From: Stomoxys calcitrans
Taxonomy: Eukaryota > Arthropoda > Insecta > Diptera > Muscidae
Assembly: GCF_963082655.1 (NCBI RefSeq)
Contig: NC_081552.1
Span: 69,237,465-69,301,464, forward strand
Length of the DNA stretch: 64,000 bases
Reading direction: 5' to 3'
This document shows positions 1 to 10,783 of this stretch, one piece after another. The position numbers and the translations under genes are program-made. Positions within the stretch are counted from its first letter, which is position 1; each line of letters begins with the position of its first letter. Under the pieces are notes generated by a model, which saw nothing but the letters and a program-made list of their open reading frames with translations, had not been told where the DNA came from and searched no databases.

Positions 1-922
1 TTAATTAAAGACTTAAAGGCTAGGCAAATAGTATTTAAGATTGTCAACAAGAGCAGACACAAGAGTAAACTTTATTTGCAAGACCCAAAAATACACACTG
101 AGCTAATGTGCCTTCTACGTGAAAAGAAATTAGATTCATACTCTTATACACCAAGGGAGTTAAAACGACAAACCATTGTTTTGCGTAATAAGTCAGAAAT
201 AGATATGTTAGTCCCTGATACAGTGCATAGTGTCTCTAAATTTTCCACTTCATACTCCAAGAAAAACAATATTGACACAGGTCTCTTTTTGGTAACATTT
301 CAACCTGGTAAATCCGTATCTGAGTTGAAGGCGCAAAGATATATTTTGCATCAACGGTTGTCTTGGAAATTACCGAAAAAAAAAAAAATATGAGGGATGT
401 TCAATGCTGGAGATGCCAACAATGGGGGCATATGTCCCAAGATTGCAACAGGGATTTTGCTTGCGTAAAGTGTGGTCAAAACCATGCACAAGGTCAGTGT
501 AAATTTGTGCAGGGCGATGGAAATTTACCATTTTGCATCAATTGTGGAAATAGCGAGTTTTAGAGGTTGCCCTGATTTTAAAAAATATGTTTAGCTTAAG
601 AAGAGAGCTAGATCAGTTGCCCTAGAGAGAAAAGAGAAGGCAAAAAACAATGTTTTTAGTGCTTTAAACTCTTTTACTCAACCGAATGTATCTTATTCCG
701 ATGCGTCCCGTAACGGTACTTCTAGTTACACTCAACCCTCAACGAAACCGAAAATCATTGAAGAATTTTTGAATATTGCTAAAGAACTTTGCCCTCCTAA
801 AGTGATTTCGCTGGAAGACAAAATTGCCAATTTTATAAGGGAGTTTCAAACCATTTCAAAGGAAGAGGCGATACAGCGATGTATAGGCCTCTTACGCGAA
901 GTAAACCAAGTCTATGGTCCAT
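1..922 (+). pseudogene. LINE ORF1 (Gag-like, zinc knuckles), decayed
   Basis: This is the nucleic-acid-binding first ORF of a Jockey-like non-LTR retrotransposon. It is open from 76 to 393, shifts frame at a run of A at 376-388, then reads 363-563 in another frame through zinc knuckles of the CX2CX4HX4C and CX2CX3HX4C type and a third CX2C start. A stop at about 562 breaks the third knuckle. The third knuckle's remainder and a Lys/Arg/Glu-rich tail follow, ending at a stop near 922. ORF2 starts immediately afterwards, as usual in this clade. The 5' end lies outside the window or is truncated. Frame breaks make it non-functional. The clade assignment is from motif recognition only. Confidence 0.7.
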
Positions 923-2433
923 AATGTTCTGGATCTTATTACATTTAATGTCAGGTCACTCATTGAATATGGCCGTAGATTTGAATTACGCAGTTTAATG
1001 AAAAAGTTTGATATTGACATTGCTTTCCTTCAGGAAACTCATTTGAGAGCTGGAGGTAATATTAGTTTTGAAGGCTAAGGGATAACAGCGCACAAGGTGT
1101 GGCCATACTACTTAAGAAACATTTCAAATTCAGAAAAGAAGTCATCTTAGGGTTTCTCTTCCCTGATTTATTTATTTCTATTGATGTTTCTATTAATGGC
1201 GTTCTTAGGAAAATTTTGTTAGGCTCAGTTTATATTCCTGGCAATTCAAGCCAATTGCAAATTTTAAGTTCTCTGTCTTCTTTAGGTAATTATTCTGGGG
1301 GATTTGATTTCATATTATAGGTGGTGATTTCAATGCTAGACATATTTCATGGGGTGATTCTATGAATAATTCAAATGGAAACTGTTTTTATGACTTCCTT
1401 CAAGTAAATCCCCACTTTTTTACCAGAATATCTTCATCCTGTCCAACGTTTCCAAATGGTTCATCTTACTTGGATCATTTTCTCTTTTGTTCTAACACAT
1501 CTGACCTGCCAAATCCTGTTTGTTCGACCTCATGTTTACCCAGTTTTTCAGATCACTACCCCCTCAAACTTAACGTCATTCTTCCTAGCTTCGAAATTGT
1601 TCTGCAGCCTCCTCCTACATTTACAAGCTACGAAAGCACAAATTGGGATGATTTCAAGCATGATATAACTCAGGGTATTTTAAGTAATTATCCCCCTTCA
1701 AATAGAAATTTGAGTAATAATGAAATTGATCAGTACATTGAAAGGTTTGCTTCTGTTGTGAGTTCTGTCTCAGAACTTCATTCTAAGAAAATTCAATTGA
1801 GTAACAGAAAATTCTTGATATCTGTCAGAATTAAGAATTTATATAGAATTAAATATAATTGGCAAAAAGAACTTAAAAGGCTTTATCGCGTGTCCAGTAA
1901 CAGATTCAGTCCAGAGTATCGCATTTTATCCAAGCAAATCAAATTATTGAGTGTTATTATTAAGAGGCAGGTTGAACTAGAGCAGATTTCTATTTTTAGA
2001 GATAAACTTAGAGGAATTAAGCCGGAGCTAAGAGCACATCGGGACGTTTTCAAGATTATTGGGCATCGAAAATCTCTACCTTTGGATAAATTATCAATTG
2101 ATGGTGCGATAATAACAAATGAGTCGGAATGTCTTTCTCATTTGAAATCGTATTTTTCTAATATTTATAATAGCTCTGTTCATCTTTCATCTGTAAGGGA
2201 AGATTTTGTGAATGACTTCATTGCAAATGTTCCTCAACACTGCTATTCATTTTCAATTGATTCAGATGCAAAAAATCAAGACAGGTTGGACTATCTTACA
2301 ACTTTGGGTGAAATTCTTGATATTTCCTCATTTTTAAAGAATAAGAAATCGTCTGGCATTGACATATTTAATAACTGTATCTCCCACGTATTATCCAGAT
2401 TCATGGAAAACCTCAAAGATAATTCCAATTAAG
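923..2433 (+). pseudogene. LINE ORF2, endonuclease and start of reverse transcriptase
   Basis: This is the first segment of a Jockey-clade ORF2. An APE-type endonuclease starts near 935 with a TFNVRSL motif followed by FLQETHL. The catalytic SDH triad shows at about 1546-1556 (SDHYPLKL). A long linker follows, then the start of the reverse transcriptase (KNKKSSGID near 2340). In-frame stops near 1078 and 1319 and a shift near 2395 disable it. At 2433 the frame is cut by DINE A1 and resumes at 3931 in the same sense, so these are pieces of one element rather than separate genes. Confidence 0.75.
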
Positions 2434-3930
2434 AACAAGTAAAAGCGTGCTAAGTTCGGCCGGGCCGAATCTTATATACCCTCCACCATGGATCGCATTT
2501 GTCGAGTTCTTTTCCCGGCATCTCTTCTTAGGCTAAAAAGGATATAAGAAAAGAGTTGCTCTGCTATTAGAGCGATATCAAGATATGGTCCGGTTTGGAC
2601 CACAATTAAATTATATGTTGGAGACCTGTGTAAAATTTCAGCCAATTCGTATAAGAATTGCGCCCATTGAGGCTCACGAAGTAAAATAGAGAGAACGATT
2701 TATATGGGATCTGTATCGGGCTATAGACCGATTCAGAACATAATAAACACGTTTGTTGATGGTCATGAGAGGATCCGTCGTACAAAAGTTCAGGCATATC
2801 GGATAATAATTGCGATCTCTAGGGGTCAAGAAGTCAAGATCCCAGATCGGTTTATATAGCAGCTATATCAGGTTATGAACCGATTTGAACCTTATTTGAG
2901 ACAGTTGTTGAAAGTAAAAATAAAATACGTCATGCAAAATTTCAGCCAAATCGGATAGGAATTGCGCCCTCTAGAAGCTCAAGAAGTCAAATTCCCAGAT
3001 CTGTTTATATGACAGCTATATCAGGTTATGGACCGATTTCAACCATACTCGGCACAGTTGTTGGATATCATGACAAAATACTTCGTGCAAAAACTCATTC
3101 AAATCGGATACGAATTGTGCGCTCTAGAGGCTCAAGAAGTCAAGACCCAAGATCGGTTTATATGGCAGCTATATCAGGTTATGAACCGATTTAAACCATA
3201 CTTAGCACAGTTGTTGGGTATCATAACAAAACAGGTCGTGCGAAATTCCATTCCAATCGGATAGGAATTACGCCCTCTAGAGGCTCAAGAAGTCAAGACC
3301 CAAGATCGGTTTATATGGCAGCTATATCAGGTTATTGACCGATTTAAACCATACTTGACACAATTGTTGGATATCATAAGAAAACATGTCGTGCAAAATT
3401 TCATATCAATCGGATAAGAATTGCGCACTCTAGAGGCTCAAGAAGTCAAGACCCCCGATCGGTTTATATGGCAGCTATATCAGGTTATGGACCGATTTGA
3501 ACCACACTTGGCACAATTGTTGGATATCATAAGAAAACATGTCGTGCAAAATTTCATATCAATCGGATAAGAATTGCGCACTCTAGAGGCTCAAGAAGTC
3601 AAGACCCAAGATCGGTTTATATGGCAGCTATATCAAAACATGGACCGATATGGCCCATTTACAATACCAACCGACCTACACTAATAAGAAGTATTTGTGC
3701 AAAATTTCAAGTGGCTAGCTTTACTCCTTCGGAAGTTAGCGTGCTTTCGACAGACAGACGGACGGACGGACAGACGGACGGACAGACGGACGGACATGGC
3801 TAGATCGACATAAAATTTCACGACGATCAAGAATATATATACTTTATGGGGTCTCAGACGAATATTTCGAGTAGTTACAAACAGAATGACGAAATTAGTA
3901 TACCCCCCATCTTATGGTGGATGGTATAAA
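2434..3930 (+). mobile_element. DINE/Helentron-like element A1 (full length)
   Basis: This non-autonomous Helitron-like interspersed element begins with AACAAGTAAAAGCG and a GTTCGGCCGGGCCGAA palindrome. Four exact 153-bp steps of a central tandem repeat follow (anchor GATCGGTTTA at 3151, 3304, 3457, 3610). It ends with a (GACR)n microsatellite at 3750-3797, the conserved TATATATACTTTATGGGGTC block and a terminal GGTATAAAAAA. It sits in the reverse transcriptase frame of the host LINE with no obvious target duplication, as expected for Helitrons. Palindrome, (GTCY)n tract and central tandem repeats are the recognised DINE architecture. The exact ends are uncertain by about 3 bp because they fall in A runs. 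Confidence 0.85.
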
Positions 3931-4549
3931 AAAGCCAATAGTAATGAGATTTCTAACTTGCGACCTATATCTTTATTGTCAAATCTGGGTAAACTTTTTG
4001 AAATGATTGTCCGTACTAAAATGGATAAAGGAATCACTTTACCATATATTCCAAACTCACAATTTGGTTTTCAAAAAGGGCATTTCACAGTTGATGCTAT
4101 GACAAAGTTCACAAATGATATTGTATTGAATTTAAGAGCAAAGAAATGTACTATTGCAGTTTTTCTAGACGTTGAAAAGGCTTTTAATCATGCTTCCCAC
4201 TATGGTATATTAACTAAAATGATAAGGATAGGGTTTAGTCCTCCGGTTATAAAGCTTTTCAAAAGTTTCTTTACGAATAGACAATTTGGCGTACTCTTCA
4301 AAAATCAGTTGTCGGAATTTTCAAATGTTAATTGTGGTGTCCCGCAGGGATCGGTTTTAGCTCCACATTTATATAACATTTTTATGAGTGATTTTCCCCA
4401 CAACTCCGAACATTCCTCGGGTATTTTGTATGCGAATGATTCCCTCTTATACTCTCACAACGAATCGCCAGCATGTGCTTTGGTCCAAGTCTCGCAATAT
4501 CTCCATGAGGTTAAAAATTTTTATAATAAATGGGGTATAAAGATAAATA
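3931..4549 (+). pseudogene. LINE ORF2, reverse transcriptase palm (second piece)
   Basis: The reverse transcriptase continues after A1. Visible motifs are RPISLL, the QFGF region, the first catalytic aspartate (FLDVEKAF), the GVPQGSVLAP motif and the active-site box near 4429-4440. That box reads YAND where YADD is expected, so one catalytic aspartate is lost. The piece ends at the TA target of the Tc1-like element at 4548-4549, and the frame resumes at 6193. Confidence 0.8.
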
Positions 4550-4576
4550 CAGCGGTCAAAAAAAGTATTCATCATT
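4550..4576 (+). repeat. Outer terminal repeat of Tc1-like element, left
   Basis: A perfect 27-bp inverted match to 6164-6190, preceded by the TA duplication. Confidence 0.9.
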
Positions 4577-4753
4577 CAATGTTTTTTTTTTTAATAAGTC
4601 TACAAAAGACAATTGGAATAAAAACATATTAAACTAATGATGCAGTAGTGCTTGTGTGATATATATGTACACAATTTCATTGTTTTTAAAGAAAAAAATA
4701 GTATTTATTGGAACAAAAAGGGCCATTTTACAGCTGAACACAAAAAATTAAAC

Positions 4754-4772
4754 AAAAAAAGTATTCATCATT
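4754..4772 (+). repeat. Inner transposase-site repeat, left
   Basis: A direct copy of the inner 19 bp of the left terminus. Together with 5969-5987 it forms the IR/DR pattern. Confidence 0.8.
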
Positions 4773-4811
4773 GCAAAAAAACAAAAAAATAAATAACATA
4801 ATTTAAAAAAA

Positions 4812-5840
4812 TTAATACTTTGTTATTCGACCACCGCGTCTTATAACTTCTTTTAAACGGTTTGACATCGATTGGACTAATTTAGCGGTTATATTTTGGT
4901 CTATATTAGTACATTCCTCCATTATCACCTGTTGCATTTGACTCTTGCTCGAAAAATTGCGCGTTCTCAATTTGCGTTCGAGATGTTCCCAAAGATGTTC
5001 AATTGGGTTCAAGTCGGGACTTTGAGGAGGAGTTTTAATGACTTTGTGGCAGTTATACAGCATCCACATCTTGGTATTTAAAGTAGAATGTTTGGGGTCA
5101 TTATCTTGATAATATTGAAAGTTATTACCAAGCCCAAGTTTTACAGCACTATCTTTTAAATTCCTCTTTAAAATGTCAATGTAATACTTATGATCCATTA
5201 CTCCATTAATAATTTCAAGATTTCCCGCTCCTGAAGCCGCCATACACCCCCAAACCATTAAACCACCTCCACCATGTTTTACAGTAGCAACTGTGTTTCG
5301 TTCTTCAAGCTCTGTATTTGGTTTTCTGTACACTATGACCTTTCCATCGCACCCAAAAAGATTAAACTTGCTCTCGTCTGCAAAAATGACTGTTTTCCAA
5401 AATGATTCGGGCTGTTTTACATAAATTTTTGCGAAGTTTAGCCTTTTCACTCGGTTTATTTTATTTATAAAGGGCTTCTTACGTGCAGTTCTTCCTCTGT
5501 AACTATGCCTTTTGAGTGTATTTCGAATTGTTTGTGTAGTAACTTCCTTCCCTAAATATTCCATAGTGTTTTTACGAAGAATGGTCGCATTTGTCTTCGG
5601 AGTTTTCTGAACTTGCCGCACTAGCCAACGCACATCTCCAACTGAAAGTGCTTTTGGTCGACCAGATCTTGGTTTATTGTCAACAGTTTTCGTTTCTGTC
5701 CACTTTCTGATGATGGATTGTATAGTAGATCGTGGTCTATTTAATATTTCACTGATAGTTTTTTGAGTTAAACCATTCCTGTGGTGTTTTATTATCAAAA
5801 CTTTTACCTCATCAGAAACCTCGTTTTGCTTACGACCCAT
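4812..5840 (-). CDS. Tc1-like transposase, DD34E, intact (342 aa)
   Basis: This is a cut-and-paste transposase that binds the inverted repeats and integrates at TA. The N-terminal paired-like helix-turn-helix region (about 1-110) includes a GRPR-type AT-hook variant, SGRPKA, at 59-64. The catalytic DDE domain has D155 in FADESKF, D246 in QDNDPKH and E281 in SPDLNPIE, with exactly 34 residues between the second and third. A glycine-rich box (HGGGGLMVWGC) lies at 189-199. The length of 342 aa is normal for Tc1 proteins and no internal stop is present. The start fits because it opens with the MGRK-type N-terminus common in this family. Confidence 0.93.
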   Translation of the reverse strand: MGRKQNEVSDEVKVLIIKHHRNGLTQKTISEILNRPRSTIQSIIRKWTETKTVDNKPRSGRPKALSVGDVRWLVRQVQKTPKTNATILRKNTMEYLGKEVTTQTIRNTLKRHSYRGRTARKKPFINKINRVKRLNFAKIYVKQPESFWKTVIFADESKFNLFGCDGKVIVYRKPNTELEERNTVATVKHGGGGLMVWGCMAASGAGNLEIINGVMDHKYYIDILKRNLKDSAVKLGLGNNFQYYQDNDPKHSTLNTKMWMLYNCHKVIKTPPQSPDLNPIEHLWEHLERKLRTRNFSSKSQMQQVIMEECTNIDQNITAKLVQSMSNRLKEVIRRGGRITKY

Positions 5841-5968
5841 TTTGACAAAAACTATATTTTCAATGAAATTAAATATTTGCTGTCAAGGGCAAAGCCTCCT
5901 TTACTAAATAAAACAGAAAAGGGGGATTCCCAAATAATATTTGAATTTGACTTTGATGATAGCACATC

Positions 5969-5987
5969 AATGATGAATACTTTTTTT
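5969..5987 (-). repeat. Inner transposase-site repeat, right
   Basis: The reverse complement of 4754-4772, about 200 bp inside the right end. Confidence 0.8.
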
Positions 5988-6163
5988 GTTCTGTTTTTGG
6001 TGTTATTATATAAAATTGCATTTTTTGCGCTAATTAAATTTATTTTTTGAATTTATTTTAAAACATATTACGAAAAATAAACTATTGCATAAAACTGCAT
6101 TATTTGTTTACTTTAAATTTTCTTCAATTACCCAAAATAAGTGAATTTATTATCAATTTTGCT

Positions 6164-6190
6164 AATGATGAATACTTTTTTTGACCGCTG
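6164..6190 (-). repeat. Outer terminal repeat of Tc1-like element, right
   Basis: The inverse of 4550-4576, followed by TA at 6191-6192. Confidence 0.9.
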
Positions 6191-6192
6191 TA

Positions 6193-6558
6193 CTTCAAAA
6201 TGCGAAGCGATTTGCATAAGAAATGTATCGGGAAAATGCAAGCGCTTTGTTGTACCCGAAAGTAAACCCTTTAAGCTATTTTTAAATGGCATTGAAATTC
6301 CATTTAAAGAGAAAGTTAAATATTTGGGTGTAGAGTTTAACAAACTTTTTAAATTCAACGTACACGCGCGGAAGGTCCGTAATAAGGCCCAGGGAATATT
6401 CGATTCGTTTCAAAAAATTCTTGGATGCAAATCTTTGCCTGTAAATACGAAACTATTATTGTACAAGACTTGTATTAGGCCTGTTATCTTATATGGTTTT
6501 CCAGTTTGGTTCAGTATATCCCCCATTGTTGCTAGCCGGCACTCACCGTGGGTAGCTA
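6193..6558 (+). pseudogene. LINE ORF2, reverse transcriptase thumb (third piece)
   Basis: The LINE resumes after the Tc1-like insertion with the Jockey-type thumb: KCEAI, VKYLGVEF and YKTCIRPVILYG motifs, open until about 6520. After that similarity is lost, and the fold-back element begins at 6559. Together with 1-2433 and 3931-4549 it makes one LINE copy with three nested insertions. Confidence 0.75.
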
Positions 6559-7165
6559 AAGGGTGATTTTTTTGAGGTTAGGATTTTCATGCATTAGTAT
6601 TTGACAGATCACGTGGGATTTCAGACAAGGTGTCAAAGAGAAAGATGCTCAGTATGCTTTGACATTTCATCATGAATAGACTTACTAACGAGCAACGCTT
6701 GCAAATCATTGAATTTTATTACCAAAATCAGTGTTCGGTTCGAAATGTGTTCAAATTTTGACAAATTTTGTTCAGCGATGAGGCTCATTTCTGGTTGAAT
6801 GGCTACGTAAATAAGCAAAATTGCCGCATTTGGAGTTAAGAGCAACCAGAAGCCGTTCAAGAACTGCCCATGCATCCCGAAAAATGCACTGTTTGGTGTG
6901 GTTTGTACGCTGGTGGAATCATTGGACCGTATTTTTTCAAAGATGCTGTTGGACGCAACGTTACGGTGAATGAACACATTTCGAACCAAACACTGATTTT
7001 GGTAATAAAATTCAATGATTTGCAAGTGTTGCTCGTTAGTAAGTCTATTCATGATGAAATGTCAAAGCATACTGAGCATCTTTCTCTTTGACACCATGTC
7101 TGGAATCCCACGTGATCTGTCAAATACTAATGCATGAAAATCCTAACCTCAAAAAAATCACCCTT
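6559..7165 (+). mobile_element. Fold-back Tc1/mariner derivative FB1 (607 bp)
   Basis: Flanking TA occurs at 6557-6558 and 7166-7167. The arms are about 194 bp (6559-6752 and 6972-7165) and nearly perfectly inverted, starting AAGGGTGATTTTTTT. Each arm contains the start of a transposase ORF (MNRLTNEQ...), so the same N-terminus is encoded facing inward from both ends. The 219-bp core holds a transposase fragment with FSDEAHFWLNG, containing the first catalytic aspartate, followed by a stop. It cannot move by itself. A related copy lies at 54676-55280. Confidence 0.85.
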
Positions 7166-7167
7166 TA

Positions 7168-7689
7168 CATCTTAACCTACTTTTACCTTGTTTTTTTTTT
7201 ATCAGTTATAATTACCATTATTTTTTGTTTGTTTTATTATTTTTAGCTTTAAGTTCAAACCCTAGATTAAGATTTTTCTATTTAATGTAGTAGTCTCGGG
7301 AGCAAGGATGTCAATAATTCTAATTTCATGTATCCATATTACATTTTACCTTTTATGCTAAAGCCAGGTGCTGAAACTACTTAATATGTTATTGCGATAA
7401 TACATTATAGTCATAAGTTTTCTTTATTATGTTTCTAACTCTACTTCAATGTTTAAAAAAAAAAGAATCAATAATTATAAACTGAACTTAACTTTTTCTG
7501 AAGAAAAAATACAAAAAACTTTTAGGCGCTTAAAATTTTTTTAACTTTTTGATAGTCGAAATGTGCAATTTAAGAGCCTTAAAGTATTCACTAGTATAAT
7601 TTAATTAAAATCAATATGGCCTTAGTTGAGGAGGTAAAATATATTTAAAATACAACATAGCATACATATAGGGAAGAGCAGAGAAGTTC
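7168..7689. other. AT-rich stretch, no gene seen
   Basis: No coding signal is visible. It may be the 3' untranslated tail of the LINE at 1-6558, since it follows the fold-back element directly, but no terminal poly(A) or repeat proves it. Confidence 0.5.
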
Positions 7690-8530
7690 AGCCATAATCC
7701 TACGCCTTCTCGCCATCATCGCGGGGCAGTGACACAGCAGTGTCAAGCATTTCCAACTCCGCCTCATGGCCAATCGATATCCTGGTTACGCAGATCCTCG
7801 GCCACAGAGCCTTGGCAACTCTGCAGCCTTCAACGCCAGCACACGGCGAGTCAGCACATTCGTCATAGTAGGAATCCACCATCCTAAACAGCAAACTCAG
7901 TGTAGAGTTACCGTAGGTGTCGCACTTCCAGAATCCATCCGCGAGTCGGAACCGAGAACAATCTGATTGCAGCCCATAAACGTCCGATAAATAAATGGCG
8001 GGACGCCCCCAGACCAAAGCTCTCTCCCAGGGAAGACAACCTCCAGGTTACTATGGAAGAATGATAGACCGTCAAAGTAATAGTCCGTCATTGTCACGTA
8101 GTCGTCCCACGCCATCGGCGATCCGCAGATCCGCGATCCGGATCAATTATCGCATTTACCGCTGCTTTCGGTGCACTACTCCTCGCCCCGATATCAGCAC
8201 CGAAGCAAAATCACTGTCCCCTCTCCAACATACCGCAAAGACACTCCTTTTCGAAAGACCGGTGCATCACCAGGCACCCTTAGCGGAGGATCGTCGTGCT
8301 TATCTAGTGGACCGTGCCCGGCCCAAGTCCCCAACTCCTGACCACCCAATTGGGACATGAGTACAGCGCATTCAGCCCCCGTTAGGCTCTCTCCTTAGCG
8401 TTTCTCCTCCAGTTCAATTGCTGGCCAAGAATAACGCCCAAGTACATTCCATCAAGGACCTGTCCCCTTAACTCGTCATATCAATTCCTTCCCAGGAACA
8501 ACACCAGCTCTGTTTTCCTGGGGTTAATCC
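7690..8530 (-). pseudogene. RNase H-bearing LINE remnant, RT thumb onward
   Basis: Read on the minus strand, the 8385-8530 end shows NPRKTELVLF followed by a YLGVIL-type motif, typical of the thumb of I/R1/LOA-like reverse transcriptases. A SWGL motif with a following VH comes next, then an AAVNAIID motif, then a FPGRELW segment that normally precedes the RNase H domain. The frame changes several times and stops interrupt it. The last open stretch (7700-8017) is not clearly recognisable. It is a decayed fragment with no function expected. Confidence 0.55.
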
Positions 8531-8559
8531 ATAGCCCATTGGCTCTCGCCCATCTCGAC

Positions 8560-8800
8560 GGAAGTATAACCATGACAGTATAGAGAAAGCGACAGCCACA
8601 CAAAGTGACTTTCACTCTTACATCGAAGGACCTGAGATTTCAAATAACCCCATAAAAAGAAATTCAATGTACTCAAATCTGGAGAGCGTGCCGGCCATTG
8701 GAAATCGCCTATGAGAGATCTAAGGCGATCGGGGAAATATTGTAGCAACAAATTCATTGAGTCTCGTGCCGCGTTTGAGCCACTGCATCTTGCTAAAACC
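8560..8800 (-). pseudogene. Tc1/mariner-like transposase C-terminal fragment
   Basis: The minus-strand reading contains WPARSPDLS followed by NFFLWGYLKSQV. This is the third catalytic region of the arthropod transposases whose N-terminus begins MNRLTNEQ (as in FB1) or of close relatives. No terminal repeats are seen, and both ends are truncated. A similar fragment is at 58440-58765. Confidence 0.6.
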
Positions 8801-8802
8801 AC

Positions 8803-10320
8803 ACGTTTCTACCCTAAAAAAAAGTTGCCCAAATATAGGGTAAGGGGAGGGTCCGAGCATTAAAGTTTCGATGTTAGATCTACTCCATTCTCTTGGTTTT
8901 GGTTGTGGATTAGAGTAGTCAAACCATTTGCTCCGAAAGTGGATATTAAATTTATATTCTACTCCCAAAAACCACATTTTAGCTATATATTGCTATAGTC
9001 GGTATGCATAGTGCTCTACTATCAAATTTATTTTATTTGAGCTCCAATTACCATTGGTTTAGGGAGAGTTTATGGGGCGAGACGACCACCAAACACTTGG
9101 CCTCAAAATTTATATGTATAAAAATTTATTTGTGTTTGTTTGTATGTTTGCAAAAGGCTATACAATTTTTTAATATCTCAAGGAGGCGGACCCTCCCCCT
9201 AACCCGAAAAATGCCACCCAAATATCATAGGGGACCGATCGGGGCAATATGGGACTCAAATGAAAGGTATTCGATACTAGAATTCATATTTGATATCAAA
9301 ATTTTGGTCCATGTACCTAGGACCAAAATTTTGCGGTTTTGCCTCGACCCCAAAACCGCTTCAAATAGGCATATTGGACAATAATGACAATATGGGCCTT
9401 GAATGAAAGGTATTAGGGAGTAGATTACGAATATGGTCAGGACCCTCCCACGTTACCCCAAAAACTTCACCAAAAGTCAAGGTTGACAGATCGAGACAAT
9501 ATGGGTATCAAATGAAAGGTATTGGAAAGTAGAATACGAATATGGTATTGACAGTTAGGCCCAAGAAACCCAGGTACCACTCCAACCCCAAAAATTCCCC
9601 AAACAAACATATTGCACGTACATGTCAATATGGGACTCAAATATTGACCGAAGGGTATTCGGGAGAAGATTATGAATATGACATTATGAAATTATGTTTA
9701 AGTATTTGTGGGTCACCCCACCCCCGAAAGGACTTTGTGTCCATGAAACTAGGTGGCGCTTTACCTCCAATAGATTATTTGACCAATTAAAACAATGGGG
9801 GATCAAATGATAAATATTTTTGAGTAGAGTGCGTCATTCAAATATGTACTCAAGTGGCAGATGGAGTGTGGTGCACAACCCCCAAATTGACACCATCGAC
9901 CAAACGGCTGTAAACACCAATCATGACAATATGGGGTTCAATTCAAGGTAAAAGGTTTTGGACTGCGAATATGATATCTTCAATCTGCTTATGTATCTAG
10001 CGGACCACCTCACCCCAAAACAGTCAATTAATTATAATAACCTAACGGGACACTGTTTGATTTAATTAATGAGTGGGGACACAAATAAATGTAGGACGCC
10101 ATAGCGCCGAAATTATAGCAGCATGTTCAGTTCAGCATGATAGCAGGAGTTGCAAACCTTAAAGTTAAGGTTGCAACCATTTATAGCTCATCGATAGATA
10201 AGACCAAACGACGTGTTGCTGGCCAACACTTTTTTGTTCAAAAGATAAGAGATATATGGACTGGCACATTAGTTCTTTACCACAGAAGATCTTTTTATAT
10301 GGCAATTTGATTTTTTTAAA
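8803..10320. repeat. Family B repeat array and tail, copy B1
   Basis: Imperfect units share CAATATGGGACTCAAATG followed by an AAAGGTATT motif and a GAGTAGA motif, at spacings near 120-160 bp. Before the array is a GTTTGTTTGTATG-rich stretch (about 9120-9150). After it comes a conserved non-repeat tail (about 9950-10320) also found at 25250-25565 and 30470-30820. The opening resembles the 5' ends of canonical Helitrons, but no terminal CTRR is visible here because DINE A2 is inserted at the right end. The ORFs crossing it are not credible genes. Confidence 0.55.
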
Positions 10321-10783
10321 AACAAGTAAAAGCGTGCTAAGTTCGGCCGGGCCGAACCTTTTATACCCTCCACCGTATATCGCATTTGTCGAGTTCTTTT
10401 CCAGGCATCTCTTCTTAGGCAAAAAAGGATTTAAGAAAAGATTTGCTCTGCTATTAGAGCGATAACAAGATATGGTCCGGTTTGGACCACAATTAAATTA
10501 TATGCTGGAGACCTGTGTAAAATGTCAGCCAATTCGAATAAGAATTGCGCCCTTTGGGGGCTCAAGAAGTAAAATAAAGTGATAGATTTATATGGGAGCT
10601 GTATCGGGCTATAGACCGATTCAGACTATAATAAGCACGTATGCTGATGGTCATGAGAGGATCCGTCGAACAAAATTTCAGGCAAATCGGATAATAATTG
10701 CGACTTCTGGAGGCTCAAGAAGTCAATATCCCAGATCGGTTTATATGGCAGCTATATCAGGTTATGAACCGATTTGAACCTTA
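10321..10783 (+). mobile_element. DINE A2, left half
   Basis: This family A element starts at AACAAGTAAAAGCG with the GTTCGGCCGGGCCGAA palindrome. It is cut in its tandem-repeat region by the BEL/Pao element, and its other half is 21757-22388. It is inserted into the tail of family B. Confidence 0.85.
10779..10783. repeat. Target-site duplication CCTTA, left
   Basis: Five bases repeated at 21757-21761. Other DINE copies, for example near 2890, carry a single CCTTA at the equivalent place. Confidence 0.9.

Larger units (their letters stand above)
4550..6190 (-). mobile_element. Tc1-like DNA transposon, complete, 1641 bp
   Basis: Inverted ends start with CAGCGGTC (27-bp outer repeats, 4550-4576 and 6164-6190) and are flanked by TA at 4548-4549 and 6191-6192. 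A 19-bp core of the end is repeated inside each terminus (4754-4772 and 5969-5987), giving the IR/DR arrangement known from Sleeping Beauty-type and Minos-type elements. The transposase ORF spans 4812-5840 on the minus strand. It is inserted in the host LINE's reverse transcriptase, whose reading resumes exactly after the duplicated TA. Intact ends and ORF suggest recent, possibly autonomous mobility. Confidence 0.92.

Noticed and set aside
363..400. Programmed frameshift at the A run
   Set aside because: Other stops and shifts in the same LINE indicate decay, so the A-run length change is most simply a mutation.
3151..3640. Regular repeats resembling a CRISPR array
   Set aside because: The period is 153 bp, whole units are repeated without unique spacers, and the genome is eukaryotic. 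These are DINE central repeats.
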